A stretch of 39,819 nt of DNA. Source: Terrimonas ferruginea DSM 30193. Lineage in GTDB: Bacteria; Bacteroidota; Bacteroidia; Chitinophagales; Chitinophagaceae. The stretch lies in NCBI RefSeq assembly GCF_000425585.1, contig NZ_AUDS01000031.1, forward strand, positions 1-39,819, read 5' to 3'. Position 1 is the stretch's first letter; each line of letters begins with the position of its first letter. The notes under the pieces were generated by a model that was not told the origin of the DNA, ran no database searches, and saw nothing but the letters and a program-made list of their open reading frames with translations. Shown in pieces: positions 26,099 to 35,248 of this stretch. A program made the translations under genes and the position numbers.

Positions 26099-26323
26099 AT
26101 GAAAAACCTGAATAACATCAACCAGGCGCCGTCACCGAACGGACCTTCTCTTTCCCCCTATTTGCAATTCCTGTTGTTGTCCGGCTCTACGATGATCAGC
26201 CGCGTGTTCCTGACACCCGAAGCAAATCCCTACCTGTCGCAGTTTTTCCCCAATCAGCAGGCACCCGTATTATTGCCGGGCCTTCCCGAATCCGGTAAAG
26301 ACTGGTTTGGCAATTACGAATAA
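26099..26323 (+). CDS. small hypothetical protein
   Basis: 74 residues. It is soluble-looking, rich in Pro, Leu, Asn and Ser, with no signal peptide or membrane segment (PNGPSLSPYLQFLLLSGSTM, then ANPYLSQFFPNQQAPVLLPG). It is isolated between the fumC terminator and the hairpin at 26331, in its own short transcription unit. Codon use is ordinary for the region, which supports a real gene, but I recognise no family and see no clear promoter. It could also be a leader or a chance ORF. Confidence 0.5.
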   Translation: MKNLNNINQAPSPNGPSLSPYLQFLLLSGSTMISRVFLTPEANPYLSQFFPNQQAPVLLPGLPESGKDWFGNYE

Positions 26324-26330
26324 GCCCCAT

Positions 26331-26356
26331 AAAAAAAGCTGCCCGAAGGCAGCTTT
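26331..26356 (-). terminator. terminator of the sugar dehydrogenase gene
   Basis: On the minus strand GCTGCC-TTCG-GGCAGC (a UUCG tetraloop) is followed by seven T. It lies 12 bp after the stop codon. Facing the other way it may also end the small ORF. Confidence 0.85.
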
Positions 26357-26367
26357 CATCCATGATC

Positions 26368-28044
26368 CTATCTGAAGTAAACCAATTTCTGGGTTCTTAG
26401 CGGACGGCCGTTGCCGTCGTATAATTGGAGTATATACATCCCCTGGTTGAACGAGGTGATATCTACTTCAAAATCGTTGCGGAAGCTTTGCGTTTGTTTC
26501 AGTACTCTTCCTCCCAAATCACAGAGGTCTGCACGCAATGGTTTGGCAAATACCGCTTCCCCGTGAATGTATATATGTCCGGGTGTGGGATTGGGATAAA
26601 TGCGGATCCGGTCTTCCGGGCGTTGTGGTGTGGGGCGCGGGTCCTGTAAAGCCAGTGTAATGCCGGTATACGTGTATTCCATGATCGTGCCTGCATTGCT
26701 GCTGGCGCCCACATCTCTTGCCACATAAAACTTAAGCCCATCCGGTGATATCGTTATTCTGCGGATGCGGTTGCCATCGCCCCTGAAATAAGAAATAGTA
26801 TCGCCGGTGACACCGTCGCCATTGGCATTGAGACGAATGCGGTATACCATATTTTTCTTCAGTGGTGTAATGAGCAATGAATTCTGCCATCCCGCTATTT
26901 TTCCATGTTTATAGAAGTCTACGCTTGACGATGCAATGGTCGGCCATTGTGAGTTATCAGACTGTGCATACAAAGCCGCCATGCCACTTGCCGGCACGGT
27001 GAATGTGGTGAAGATTGGTTCCTGGTGATTGTTTGCCGTCACGGAACAAAAGGCCTGTTCATTGGCAGAAGCCGTGGTACCCAAACGGTAACCATTCACA
27101 TTGCCTTCGCAATAACCGGCCACTTTATCCCATCCGTAATTTTTGCCCGCTTCGATAATATTTACTTCATCATCTGTTTTATCCATCTGCTCGGTGCTGT
27201 AGAGAATGTAATTACCATTTACCTGTCCCCATGCCAGGCCTTGCGCGTTGCGGTGACCCATTGTATATACATAATCGCGTGCACTGATGGGCGTGCCGTT
27301 GTAAAACGGATTGTTGTCAGGCACCCAGGCATCTGCTCCGCTGTCGCCGTCTGTCTCTGTATTGATGCGTAATACTTTTCCTTCGAAAGCATCCAGGGTT
27401 TGGGCACGTTGTGTACGGTTCTGGTTGGCAAACTGTCCGGCACCCATGTCGCCGATTGTATAATACAAGCGGTACTGATCATTGAGGCCACCACCGGCTT
27501 CTTCGATCTGCGGACTGATGACGAGCCTTCCCGAGTTATGATCGCTGCTGCCGGGAAGATTGTCCAGCACGATTTGCGGACTGCTTAATGTATTGCCGTT
27601 GTAATTATAGCGTACGATCTTGGTAGTATAAAAACAACCATTGGGCGAAGCACAGGTGCCTTTGCTGTATACAAAGGCAATGTAAACCCAGGGCTTGGCT
27701 GCGCGTACGGCAGGATCGCTGGAATAAAGATTGGGGTGCAACACTAATCCCATTAATCCACCTTGCGGCCAGTCCGATGTACTCTCGTCGAAATTAATAC
27801 TGGCATCGGTGGAGCGCAGGTTGAGTAACGTAGTTTTCACACCGGTAGCAATGCTTACCCGGCGAACCAGGTAGGCTTTATTTTCTGTTACCCATAAAGA
27901 ATCATTGGGACCATATACTACTTCCCACGCGGAGTTGAATCCGGTGGAGACCACACGTTTAGAAAATGGTTCAGATTGACTGAAAGCATGAAGATGCAAA
28001 AAGAAGGTCAGCAGCAGAACTAACGGCAGCGTTGGTTGCTTCAT
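26368..28044 (-). CDS. PQQ-type glucose/sorbosone dehydrogenase with T9SS sorting domain
   Basis: About 558 residues: a Sec signal (MKQPTLPLVLLLTFFLHLHAFSQ), then the six-bladed beta-propeller of soluble aldose dehydrogenases. Its signatures are SSDHNSGRLVIS (catalytic His), GKVLRINTETDGDSG, YTMGHRNAQGLAWG and DEVNIIEAGKNYGWD. Such enzymes oxidise sugars with pyrroloquinoline quinone and calcium. The last 80 residues (IRIYPNPTPGHIYIHG ... MYILQLYDGNG) are a type A T9SS C-terminal signal, so it is exported across the outer membrane. I use the ATG at 28044, because an ATG at 28074 is followed by a -7-like TATTTTG and would dilute the signal peptide. Confidence 0.92.
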   Translation of the reverse strand: MKQPTLPLVLLLTFFLHLHAFSQSEPFSKRVVSTGFNSAWEVVYGPNDSLWVTENKAYLVRRVSIATGVKTTLLNLRSTDASINFDESTSDWPQGGLMGLVLHPNLYSSDPAVRAAKPWVYIAFVYSKGTCASPNGCFYTTKIVRYNYNGNTLSSPQIVLDNLPGSSDHNSGRLVISPQIEEAGGGLNDQYRLYYTIGDMGAGQFANQNRTQRAQTLDAFEGKVLRINTETDGDSGADAWVPDNNPFYNGTPISARDYVYTMGHRNAQGLAWGQVNGNYILYSTEQMDKTDDEVNIIEAGKNYGWDKVAGYCEGNVNGYRLGTTASANEQAFCSVTANNHQEPIFTTFTVPASGMAALYAQSDNSQWPTIASSSVDFYKHGKIAGWQNSLLITPLKKNMVYRIRLNANGDGVTGDTISYFRGDGNRIRRITISPDGLKFYVARDVGASSNAGTIMEYTYTGITLALQDPRPTPQRPEDRIRIYPNPTPGHIYIHGEAVFAKPLRADLCDLGGRVLKQTQSFRNDFEVDITSFNQGMYILQLYDGNGRPLRTQKLVYFR

Positions 28045-28280
28045 ACGGATTTGGATTTCGGGGGCAAAATACATTACTGCGTTTTTTTATGCAAGCGCAA
28101 TAGCCCTCAATCTATTAAGGTAGAGTTACGATGGCTCAATCGGTGAAACCCTTTTTGTTTTTAGTAAAAAAAACTGAAACGTGAAAATCACAGACAAATT
28201 TTCTATAAAAAAATTTAGTGATATGAGTGTATTTACTGTGTTTCTACTATAAAAGCACTACATAAAAATGCCCAAAACTA

Positions 28281-28314
28281 CTATTGACAACAGCTACTAT
28301 ATATACTACCTTAG
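28281..28314 (+). promoter_or_regulatory. probable promoter of the adhesin-like gene
   Basis: ATTG is followed by about 20 nt and TACCTTAG, one base off TAnnTTTG. Transcription would start near 28320, which fits the GTG at 28335 better than the ATG at 28284. Confidence 0.4.
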
Positions 28315-28334
28315 CTGCTCTAAAAATCCATACC

Positions 28335-30659
28335 GTGAAGACTGTACCACCGTCCCGCCCCCCGTGCCGTGTTGTTGCCTGCCGTACTGGTATGCATTTT
28401 TTCCTGCTATTGACAACAGCTTTCACTTTTTTATTCACTGAATCTTTAAGCGCGCAGACCGTTACCACGGGTAAAAGTTTTATCAACGTCACACGTCCGA
28501 ATGGCGGTAATTTTCTTCCCGGTGATATCATTGAAGTAAGAGCAACCATTGCCGTAACCGGAGGATCATCTACCAATCGCGTAAACGCTGTCCGTTATAA
28601 CGATACAATCAACTTGTCCAAATTCAATTACATTCCGAATACGTTGCGCCTGATCTCCAACGAAGGCCGTTTGCAAACGCAATACACCGATGGGGCCGAT
28701 ACTGACGGAGCACATATCAATACAGCCAACGGGCAGATTCGTTTCAATGTGGGTGACAACGCCGGAAGTTGCAACGTCACCACGCAAGGCAACGGTACAA
28801 CCAATGCGGGCAGATTATGGGGAGCACTTCGCCCGTCTTTCTACGGCAGCACTTGTATCAGCGTTTACTCATATCGCCTGGAGATCCGCCCGGATGCGCC
28901 TTCTGTTGCAATTGACTCGCTCATACGCCTCAGCTCCGGTAACTTCCGATACCGCATGGGTAGTTCAACTACGGATCAGTTGTCTAACTTCCGCCCTTCG
29001 ATGATCCGCATTGCACCGGATTATGGTCTCTGTTCCAACTCGATCGGTTCGAATGCCTTGTTAGGTGAATTTGGCGGAACATTCGGTTCGGGCGCAGCTC
29101 AGAACCGCAGTGCCACCACTTTTATTCCTGCACCTTATACTTATCTTACTTTCGGAACAGGCACACCAAACGATAATGGTTATGGCGTGGCCAACCGCAC
29201 CAGCGCCAACGGAAGCACGGTGGGTAATTTGCCTTACCCCAATGCTGCGCGTGTATTCACTTTGTGGGATATTATCGGTGACCATACCGGCGCTGCCGAC
29301 CCGCTGGCCGGCAATCCGCCTACCAGCACTGGATATGCAGTGGTCATCAATGCCAGTTATGAAACCAACCGCGCCTTTCAGCAAACCATTACCAATCTCT
29401 GCGAAGAAACGTATTACGAGTTCTCTGCCTGGTTCCGCAATATCTGCCGCCGCTGCGGATGCGACTCCAGTGGTAAAGGTTCCGGTAGTGCAGGTTATGT
29501 CCCCGGACCTGGGAACGACTCATCCGGTGTACGCCCCAACCTGGCGTTCCAGATCGACGACGAAGAATATTATACCAGCGGCAATATTGCCTATACCGGT
29601 CAATGGATCAAAAAAGGTTTTGTATTCCGTACCAAACCCGGACAAACCTCCATCACCGTAACGATCCGCAACAATGCGCCGGGTGGTGGTGGCAACGACT
29701 GGGCAATTGATGATATCGCTATCGCGACCTGTTTGCCTTCCATGACCTATGCACCTTCCACCACACCGAATGTATGCCGCGGTGCATCACTGAGAATATA
29801 TGATACGGTACGTTCTTATTTCAACAACTACCGCTACTATCAATGGCAGTACCGGCCTGCAGGTGGCGGCCCGTGGACAGATGTAGGTCCGCTGATCGGT
29901 CCTATTACGCCTGTGTGGAACGGTAGTATGTGGGAATATATCGCTTCCTATACCGTGCCGCCGTCCATGACCGCATTGGCCAATAACGGCGATCGCTACC
30001 GTTTGCTTACGGCAACTTCCACTTCGAATATCGGAGAAACGAATTGCCGCTCTACCGATGAAATAAATATCGTTACGATGAACGTGCTCGACTGTGGCAT
30101 ACCACTGAGTACACAGTTACTTTCCTTCAACGCAACGAATGACAACGGACGGGCACAGATCAACTGGACAACCGGCACCGAAAATGAACCTGTATGGTTT
30201 GTAGTGGAGAAAAGTAATGACGGGCAGCAGTTCCGTTCGCTTGCCACCCTCCATGGCCGCAACAGCAGAAATGAACTAAACACTTATTCATTACCTGATG
30301 CAGACGATATTACAGCAAGGCAATACTATCGCCTGCGCATGTACAACAGTGCCGGCAATACCACTTATTCAAGAGTAGTTACCCTGGAGCCTTCGCAGCA
30401 TCGCGGACTGCAATGGGTGTCTTATATAAACCCTTTCCAGTCGTCCATCCGTGCTGAAATAAGAACAGAACGCGCCGCTGTGTTGCAGGCGCAGCTTGTA
30501 AACAATATGGGACAAAGCGTACTCCGTCAGACGTTGAATGTGCAGGCAGGTATCAATTCGGTGAACATCACCAATACGCAACAATTACCAGCAGGGGTTT
30601 ATATTCTCCGGATCACGGATGGCAATGAGGTGTTGCAGCAGAAGCTGGTCAAGCAATAG
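28335..30659 (+). CDS. large secreted adhesin-like protein with T9SS sorting domain
   Basis: About 774 residues. The signal region ends FTESLSAQ. An N-terminal beta-sandwich (DUF11-like; GGNFLPGDIIEVRATI) is followed by a jelly-roll, carbohydrate-binding-like domain ending NDWAIDDIAIATC. An Ig-like segment (CRGASLRIYD) is next, then a fibronectin-like module (AQINWTTGTENEPVWFVVEK) and a type A T9SS signal (LPAGVYILRITDGNE). A Cys cluster CRRCGCD sits beside a Gly/Ser-rich loop. It is probably displayed or released at the cell surface, perhaps as an adhesin or glycan binder. The start is uncertain: GTG 28335 keeps a basic n-region, ATG 28392 gives a shorter form, ATG 28284 lies in the likely promoter. 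The upstream gap (28045-28334) holds only that promoter and AT-rich sequence. Confidence 0.85.
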   Translation: MKTVPPSRPPCRVVACRTGMHFFLLLTTAFTFLFTESLSAQTVTTGKSFINVTRPNGGNFLPGDIIEVRATIAVTGGSSTNRVNAVRYNDTINLSKFNYIPNTLRLISNEGRLQTQYTDGADTDGAHINTANGQIRFNVGDNAGSCNVTTQGNGTTNAGRLWGALRPSFYGSTCISVYSYRLEIRPDAPSVAIDSLIRLSSGNFRYRMGSSTTDQLSNFRPSMIRIAPDYGLCSNSIGSNALLGEFGGTFGSGAAQNRSATTFIPAPYTYLTFGTGTPNDNGYGVANRTSANGSTVGNLPYPNAARVFTLWDIIGDHTGAADPLAGNPPTSTGYAVVINASYETNRAFQQTITNLCEETYYEFSAWFRNICRRCGCDSSGKGSGSAGYVPGPGNDSSGVRPNLAFQIDDEEYYTSGNIAYTGQWIKKGFVFRTKPGQTSITVTIRNNAPGGGGNDWAIDDIAIATCLPSMTYAPSTTPNVCRGASLRIYDTVRSYFNNYRYYQWQYRPAGGGPWTDVGPLIGPITPVWNGSMWEYIASYTVPPSMTALANNGDRYRLLTATSTSNIGETNCRSTDEINIVTMNVLDCGIPLSTQLLSFNATNDNGRAQINWTTGTENEPVWFVVEKSNDGQQFRSLATLHGRNSRNELNTYSLPDADDITARQYYRLRMYNSAGNTTYSRVVTLEPSQHRGLQWVSYINPFQSSIRAEIRTERAAVLQAQLVNNMGQSVLRQTLNVQAGINSVNITNTQQLPAGVYILRITDGNEVLQQKLVKQ

Positions 30660-30668
30660 GCAATCAGA

Positions 30669-30788
30669 GTCAATCGTGAATGGTGAATCGTCAATCGTGA
30701 ATCGTCAATAAACAGCGATGGTTCGTGTATACACGAACCATCGCTGTTTTACTTAATACTTATTACTTACCACTTAACACGGCTGTTT
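30669..30788 (+). repeat. composite heptamer element with a 40-bp perfect palindrome
   Basis: Six exact family i units GTSAATN fill 30669-30710. A perfect 40-bp palindrome fills 30710-30749 (arms of 20, no loop). Four ACTTANN units fill 30751-30778. The family ii end joins the conserved flank that reads AAACAGCCGTGTTAAGT on the minus strand (30772-30788). The element lies between convergent genes and the palindrome could terminate both. Confidence 0.88.
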
Positions 30789-31489
30789 CAAAGCACTTCC
30801 ACCCGGTCATTATTTTCCGCTCCTGTCTCAACGGTTGAACGGGATTTTGCGGGTTCCAGTTTTTTGAAGAAACGCTTTTGAAAAATCAGCAAGGTGATGA
30901 CGCCGACCGAAATAGAAGCATCTGCAATATTGAAGATCGGGCTGAAAAATTCAAACTCCGCCCCTCCTACAAATGGAAACCAGGAAGGAAAATGCGTTTT
31001 AATCATCGGGAAATAAAGCATGTCAACCACGCTTCCGTGCAGGAAGGAAGAATACCCGTCGGAAGAGAAAGAAGCAACACCCGCGTAAGGGATATAATCT
31101 TTTGTAAGCGGATCGAAATGTAATCCTTTGTCGAAGATCATTCCGTAAAACATACTGTCGATCAGATTGCCCAGGGCACCTGCATAGATGAGCGCCGCGC
31201 AAACAATAAAACCACGGCTGTATTTCTCCCGCACAAATTTCACCAGCAACCAACTGCCAAAGATCACCGCTACCAGGCGAAACAGTGTCAGGATCACTTT
31301 GCCTGTTTCATCGCCGAGTTTCCAACCCCAGGCCATGCCGGAGTTTTCAATGAAGTGAATACGGAACCAATCCATACCCATTACCCTCACGATCTCACCG
31401 GTTGGATAAGTCGTTTTGATATATATTTTCAGTGCCTGGTCGATAATAATAATCAGGGCGATAATAAAGATGGCAGATCTGAGCTTCAC
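30788..31489 (-). CDS. lspA: lipoprotein signal peptidase (signal peptidase II)
   Basis: The 233-residue inner-membrane aspartyl protease cleaves prolipoproteins before the lipidated Cys. Four membrane segments are visible (about 6-20, 63-86, 93-115, 192-210). The motifs are DQALK near 17, FIENSGMAWG near 47, GNLIDSMFYG (Asp111), GSVVDM (Asp156) and FNIADASIS (Asp190); Asp156 and Asp190 are the likely catalytic pair. A 30-residue insertion between GNLID and VVD makes it longer than the E. coli enzyme. It starts at GTG 31489 behind a perfect TATATTTG box (31507-31514). Many lipoproteins in the window are its expected substrates. Confidence 0.94.
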   Translation of the reverse strand: MKLRSAIFIIALIIIIDQALKIYIKTTYPTGEIVRVMGMDWFRIHFIENSGMAWGWKLGDETGKVILTLFRLVAVIFGSWLLVKFVREKYSRGFIVCAALIYAGALGNLIDSMFYGMIFDKGLHFDPLTKDYIPYAGVASFSSDGYSSFLHGSVVDMLYFPMIKTHFPSWFPFVGGAEFEFFSPIFNIADASISVGVITLLIFQKRFFKKLEPAKSRSTVETGAENNDRVEVL

Positions 31490-31506
31490 AACAAGGTTTT
31501 AATGGA

Positions 31507-31514
31507 CAAATATA
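31507..31514 (-). promoter_or_regulatory. -7 box of the lspA promoter
   Basis: The minus strand reads TATATTTG, 17 nt before the GTG start. No TTTG is found at the -33 distance. Confidence 0.5.
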
Positions 31515-31587
31515 GGGATTTTGCTGACGGGGCGGGGACTGTCGACCGGCTATGTGGCTTCGGAAGCGTCATTGCCGATTCATTTAT

Positions 31588-31645
31588 GTTGTTGGTCTGG
31601 AGACCAACAACGGCGAGACCAACAACGGCGATACCAACAACGACG
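31588..31645. repeat. palindrome plus three 15-bp tandem repeats
   Basis: GTTGTTGGTCT (31588-31598) and AGACCAACAAC (31601-31611) form an 11-bp-arm palindrome with a 2-nt centre. Starting inside its right arm are three tandem units AGACCAACAACGGCG (31601-31615, 31616-31630, and 31631-31645 with two changes). They lie between the lspA start and the murF-alr stop (31490-31668), where no gene is present. Confidence 0.8.
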
Positions 31646-31668
31646 AGGGTCACAATTCACAACACCCC

Positions 31669-34176
31669 TCACTCCTCGTAATATACACGTTTCACCCGCT
31701 GTGAAATACCCGTCATTATTTCATAAGGAATGGTGCCTGCCCATTGTGCAAGATCCTGCACGGGCAGCTCGCGGCCGAAAAGAATAACCGTATCACCTTC
31801 GCCTACACCCGGAATATCGGTTACGTCCACCATGGTCATGTCCATACAGACCGTTCCGATCACCGGCGCGAGGTGTCCTGCTATCCATACTTTTCCCACG
31901 CCATTGCCTAAACGACGCGAGTAGCCATCGGCATACCCGATGCGTACGGTAGCAATCAGCGAGTCCCGTGTCACCACGCCGCGGCGGTTGTAACTGACCG
32001 ACTCTCCTTTTTTCAATTGTTTGATCTGTGCGATGGTCGTTTTCAGCGTAGCGGCAGGCTCCAGTTGATTCCGGAGCACACCTGCACTGTCAATGCCATA
32101 CATGCCGATACCCAGACGCACCATGTCCAACTGCAGTTGCGGCAAACGGGAGGTAGCCGCCGTATTGGATATATGCCGGATAAAAGGATAATGCAAAGTA
32201 TTTTGTAAAATGGCTACAGCCGTATGATAGCGGTCAAACTGTGTCATGGTATAGGCGTCCTCTGCCGGGTCTTCGCTGGCTGCCAGGTGGGAGAATACAG
32301 ATTGTACGCGAAGCGAAGGACTTTCGGCCAGCGCGTTGGCGAGCGCCTGCGCATCTTCCAATGCAAAACCCAACCGGTTCATGCCTGTTTCGATCTCGAT
32401 ATGCACCGGGTAAGCATGGCGCCCTTCGGCTTTGAGGTAGGCCTCAAAATCACGCAGCATCGCAAAAGAATAAAGGTCCGGCTCGAGGTTATATTCCGTG
32501 ATCAGGTCAAATGCCGTGGGCTCAGGATTCATGACCATGATCGGCAGGGAAATGCCTGCACGTCGCAGCTCAGCACCTTCATCCGCATAAGCTACGCCCA
32601 GGTAATCGATCTTATGAAATTGCAATATGCCGGCGATCTCCGCACCACCACTGCCATAAGCAAAAGCTTTGACCATGGCCATCACTTTTACGCCGGGGCG
32701 TAGTTGTTCCTGGAAGAGCTTCACATTATGCACCAGCGCATTCAGGTTTATTTCCAATACGGTCTGGTGTACTTTCTGTTCCAATACCTGCACGATACGT
32801 TCAAAGCCAAACACACGCGCTCCTTTTACCAGGATCATTTCTTCGCGGAAACGGGACGAGAGGAAGCGTTGCAAAAAAGATTCCGTATCGGAATACCATT
32901 CGATTTCGGGCAACAGTCCCGCTTCACGGGCTTCTTCGAGCGCCGCAGATATATGTGGACCGATACCGATCAGGCGTGTAACATGATGATGTTTGAGTTC
33001 ACCGATAATACGTGCATATAAAAGCGGATCGGGATCGGCACTTTGCAGCAGATCGGATAAGATGACCGTACGTTTCGGCCAGCCGCTCTGCTGATCGAGA
33101 AAATCCAACGCAATGCGAAGCGAGTTAAGATCTGCACTGTAACTATCGTTGATCAGCGTGCACTGGTTGATGCCTTTCTTTAATTCCAAACGCATGTCGA
33201 CCCGTTGCAGGTGTTTCATGCGCTCAGTGATCACAGCGGGCGCATAGTTCATCAGCAGCAACGTGCAGCAGCAGGTCAGTGCATTGTCGACAGAAGCTTC
33301 GTCGGTAAAAGGTATTTCAAATGAAATAACGGTATCGCCGCGGCGTGCTTCGATGAGCGTATGTGCCGCATAGCGTTGTATACGTTCAACCGTGAGCCAC
33401 GCTGCCTGCTTGCGGCTCCAGGTATAAAGTGTCGGTATTTTTCCGCCTGTCAATAAGGCCAGTTCGGCGGGAATGTCGAGGTCCGCCGGCAGCAAATGAT
33501 CAGGGCTGTAAACTAATTGATCGCAGTGAACAAAGAGTTTGAGTTTCTCAATCGCTTTTTGTTTTGCGTCAGCAAAGCCTTTGCTATGCGCTTCGCCGAT
33601 ATTGGTGAGGATGCCGGTTTGCGGTTGAATGATCTTCTCCAGCTTGTCCATTTCATCCGGCAGGGAAATGCCTGCTTCAAAAACAGCTAGCTGTGTTTCT
33701 TCATTCAATTGCCACACGCTGAGCGGCACGCCTATTTGCGAGTTATAACTTTTCGGACTGCGTACCAATCTCACGCCGGGATCCAGTAATTGTGCCAGCC
33801 ATTCTTTCACCACCGTTTTTCCATTGCTACCGGTGATACCGGTAACGGGTAAGGTAAAACGGCTGCGATGATAAGCGGCCAGTTGCTGTAATGCTTCCAG
33901 ACTATCCCGCACGTGAAGAAATACGGCTTCGGGATAAAGCGTGGCGTTAACGGGCTGGCTCACCACAAAAGACCGGATGCCTTTTTCATACAGCTCCGGA
34001 ATAAACTGGTGGCCGTTGCGGCTGTTGCCTTTCAGCGCAAAAAACAACGGACCCGGAGCATCGGCGCGTAACACCGGAACTTTGCGGCTATCGAGCAGTA
34101 GCTGATCGATCTCCCAATCAATTGCAGGAGCGGGCGCCCCGATAACAGTGGCAATATGACTGAGTGTGTAGTTCAC
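31669..34176 (-). CDS. bifunctional UDP-MurNAc-tripeptide:D-Ala-D-Ala ligase / alanine racemase
   Basis: 835 residues joining two peptidoglycan-precursor enzymes. Residues 1-460 are MurF, with ATP-binding GITGSNGKT (113-121), EAGIS and NDSYSAD at about 343-349. It adds D-Ala-D-Ala to the UDP-MurNAc tripeptide. Residues from about 470 are an alanine racemase making D-Ala, with the PLP-binding Lys503 in AMVKAFAYGSG, the RIGYADGYSRR loop and the GTVCMDM motif. The fusion is known across Bacteroidetes. The start is 12 bp after the terC stop, so terC and this gene probably share a transcript. Confidence 0.95.
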   Translation of the reverse strand: MNYTLSHIATVIGAPAPAIDWEIDQLLLDSRKVPVLRADAPGPLFFALKGNSRNGHQFIPELYEKGIRSFVVSQPVNATLYPEAVFLHVRDSLEALQQLAAYHRSRFTLPVTGITGSNGKTVVKEWLAQLLDPGVRLVRSPKSYNSQIGVPLSVWQLNEETQLAVFEAGISLPDEMDKLEKIIQPQTGILTNIGEAHSKGFADAKQKAIEKLKLFVHCDQLVYSPDHLLPADLDIPAELALLTGGKIPTLYTWSRKQAAWLTVERIQRYAAHTLIEARRGDTVISFEIPFTDEASVDNALTCCCTLLLMNYAPAVITERMKHLQRVDMRLELKKGINQCTLINDSYSADLNSLRIALDFLDQQSGWPKRTVILSDLLQSADPDPLLYARIIGELKHHHVTRLIGIGPHISAALEEAREAGLLPEIEWYSDTESFLQRFLSSRFREEMILVKGARVFGFERIVQVLEQKVHQTVLEINLNALVHNVKLFQEQLRPGVKVMAMVKAFAYGSGGAEIAGILQFHKIDYLGVAYADEGAELRRAGISLPIMVMNPEPTAFDLITEYNLEPDLYSFAMLRDFEAYLKAEGRHAYPVHIEIETGMNRLGFALEDAQALANALAESPSLRVQSVFSHLAASEDPAEDAYTMTQFDRYHTAVAILQNTLHYPFIRHISNTAATSRLPQLQLDMVRLGIGMYGIDSAGVLRNQLEPAATLKTTIAQIKQLKKGESVSYNRRGVVTRDSLIATVRIGYADGYSRRLGNGVGKVWIAGHLAPVIGTVCMDMTMVDVTDIPGVGEGDTVILFGRELPVQDLAQWAGTIPYEIMTGISQRVKRVYYEE

Positions 34177-34188
34177 AATAATAATGAA

Positions 34189-35187
34189 TCAGGAAGAAGT
34201 ACTGGGATCGTCCACATCCTGCGGCACACCTTTTTTCTTCATAAAAATAGAATAGAAGATGGAACCGAATATGCAGCAAAGGATCACGGCCAGGGAAATA
34301 AATACCTGCGTTGTTTTATCGAGCCATTCGTTGATCCAGTGTTCACAAAGCATTTTCAATCCGATAAATACCAGCACAATGGCTATGCCCTGCTGCAGGT
34401 AATCGAATTTACTCACCGCACCGCGCAGCAGGAAGAACAGGGAACGCAGTCCCAATACGGCAAAAATATTAGAGGTATAGATTACCAGGCGCGCTGTTTC
34501 CTGGTATCCTTCTGTTTTCGTATCCACAATTCCCATCACCGCGGGAATAGAATCCAAAGCAAATACCAGATCGATCGCTGCAAGCATGATCACCACGACG
34601 AATAAAGTGGTATAAAACTTTTTCCCATCAATACGTACGGTGAATTTGCCATCGCCATCATGCGGTACTACCGGAAGGAAACGGCGAACAAACTTATACA
34701 CCTTGCTCTGCTTCGGATCAAATTCTTCTTCTTCCGTGGAAGCAAACATTTTGTAACCGGTATAGATAAGAAACACACCAAAAACATACAGGATCCAGTG
34801 AAAACGTTCTACCAATGCCACACCCAGCGTAATAAAGATGACGCGGAAAAGGATAGCCATCAGGATACCGATGAGCAATACCCGCCCATAGTTCTTTTCC
34901 TTTACGCTGAAGGCAGAAAAAATAAGAATGAAGACAAAAATGTTATCGATGCTGAGGCTCCATTCCATGAGATAAGCACTGAGGTATTCGAGGGCGGGTT
35001 TCTGTCCGTTCTCGATCCACATGAATACGCAAAAGCTCAGTGCAAGGCCCACCCAGAAAAAAGTCTGGTACAGCGCCTGTTTGATGGTAACCTTTTGGTT
35101 CTTTTTGCTTAACAGTCCCAGATCAAACACCAATGCTAAAATTAAAATAGCGCCAAATACTACGTACGTGATCTGATCTGTTGTCAT
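34189..35187 (-). CDS. TerC/Alx-family membrane protein
   Basis: 332 residues with eight or nine hydrophobic segments. The TerC family signature is visible in MEWSLSIDNIFVFILIF (near residue 75) and again in LVFALDSIPAVMGI (near 208). Each carries an acidic residue in a membrane helix (SIDN, ALDS), the proposed metal site. Relatives include tellurite-resistance TerC and E. coli Alx, linked to manganese export and possible metal loading of exported proteins. A tellurite role is not supported here because no ter genes are nearby. A TATCTTTG -7 box lies at 35208-35215. Confidence 0.92.
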   Translation of the reverse strand: MTTDQITYVVFGAILILALVFDLGLLSKKNQKVTIKQALYQTFFWVGLALSFCVFMWIENGQKPALEYLSAYLMEWSLSIDNIFVFILIFSAFSVKEKNYGRVLLIGILMAILFRVIFITLGVALVERFHWILYVFGVFLIYTGYKMFASTEEEEFDPKQSKVYKFVRRFLPVVPHDGDGKFTVRIDGKKFYTTLFVVVIMLAAIDLVFALDSIPAVMGIVDTKTEGYQETARLVIYTSNIFAVLGLRSLFFLLRGAVSKFDYLQQGIAIVLVFIGLKMLCEHWINEWLDKTTQVFISLAVILCCIFGSIFYSIFMKKKGVPQDVDDPSTSS

Positions 35188-35207
35188 GACGATGGATAAA
35201 TTTGAGG

Positions 35208-35215
35208 CAAAGATA
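35208..35215 (-). promoter_or_regulatory. -7 box before the TerC-family gene
   Basis: The minus strand reads TATCTTTG, a perfect TAnnTTTG, 20 nt before the ATG at 35187. No clear TTTG at -33. Confidence 0.45.
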
Positions 35216-35248
35216 GCGTGAACTCAGTGATGCCGTGCGTTTGCAGGC

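Noticed and set aside
34189-35187. Tellurite-resistance locus
   Set aside because: Only a TerC/Alx-family protein is present, with no other ter genes; the family is wider than tellurite resistance.
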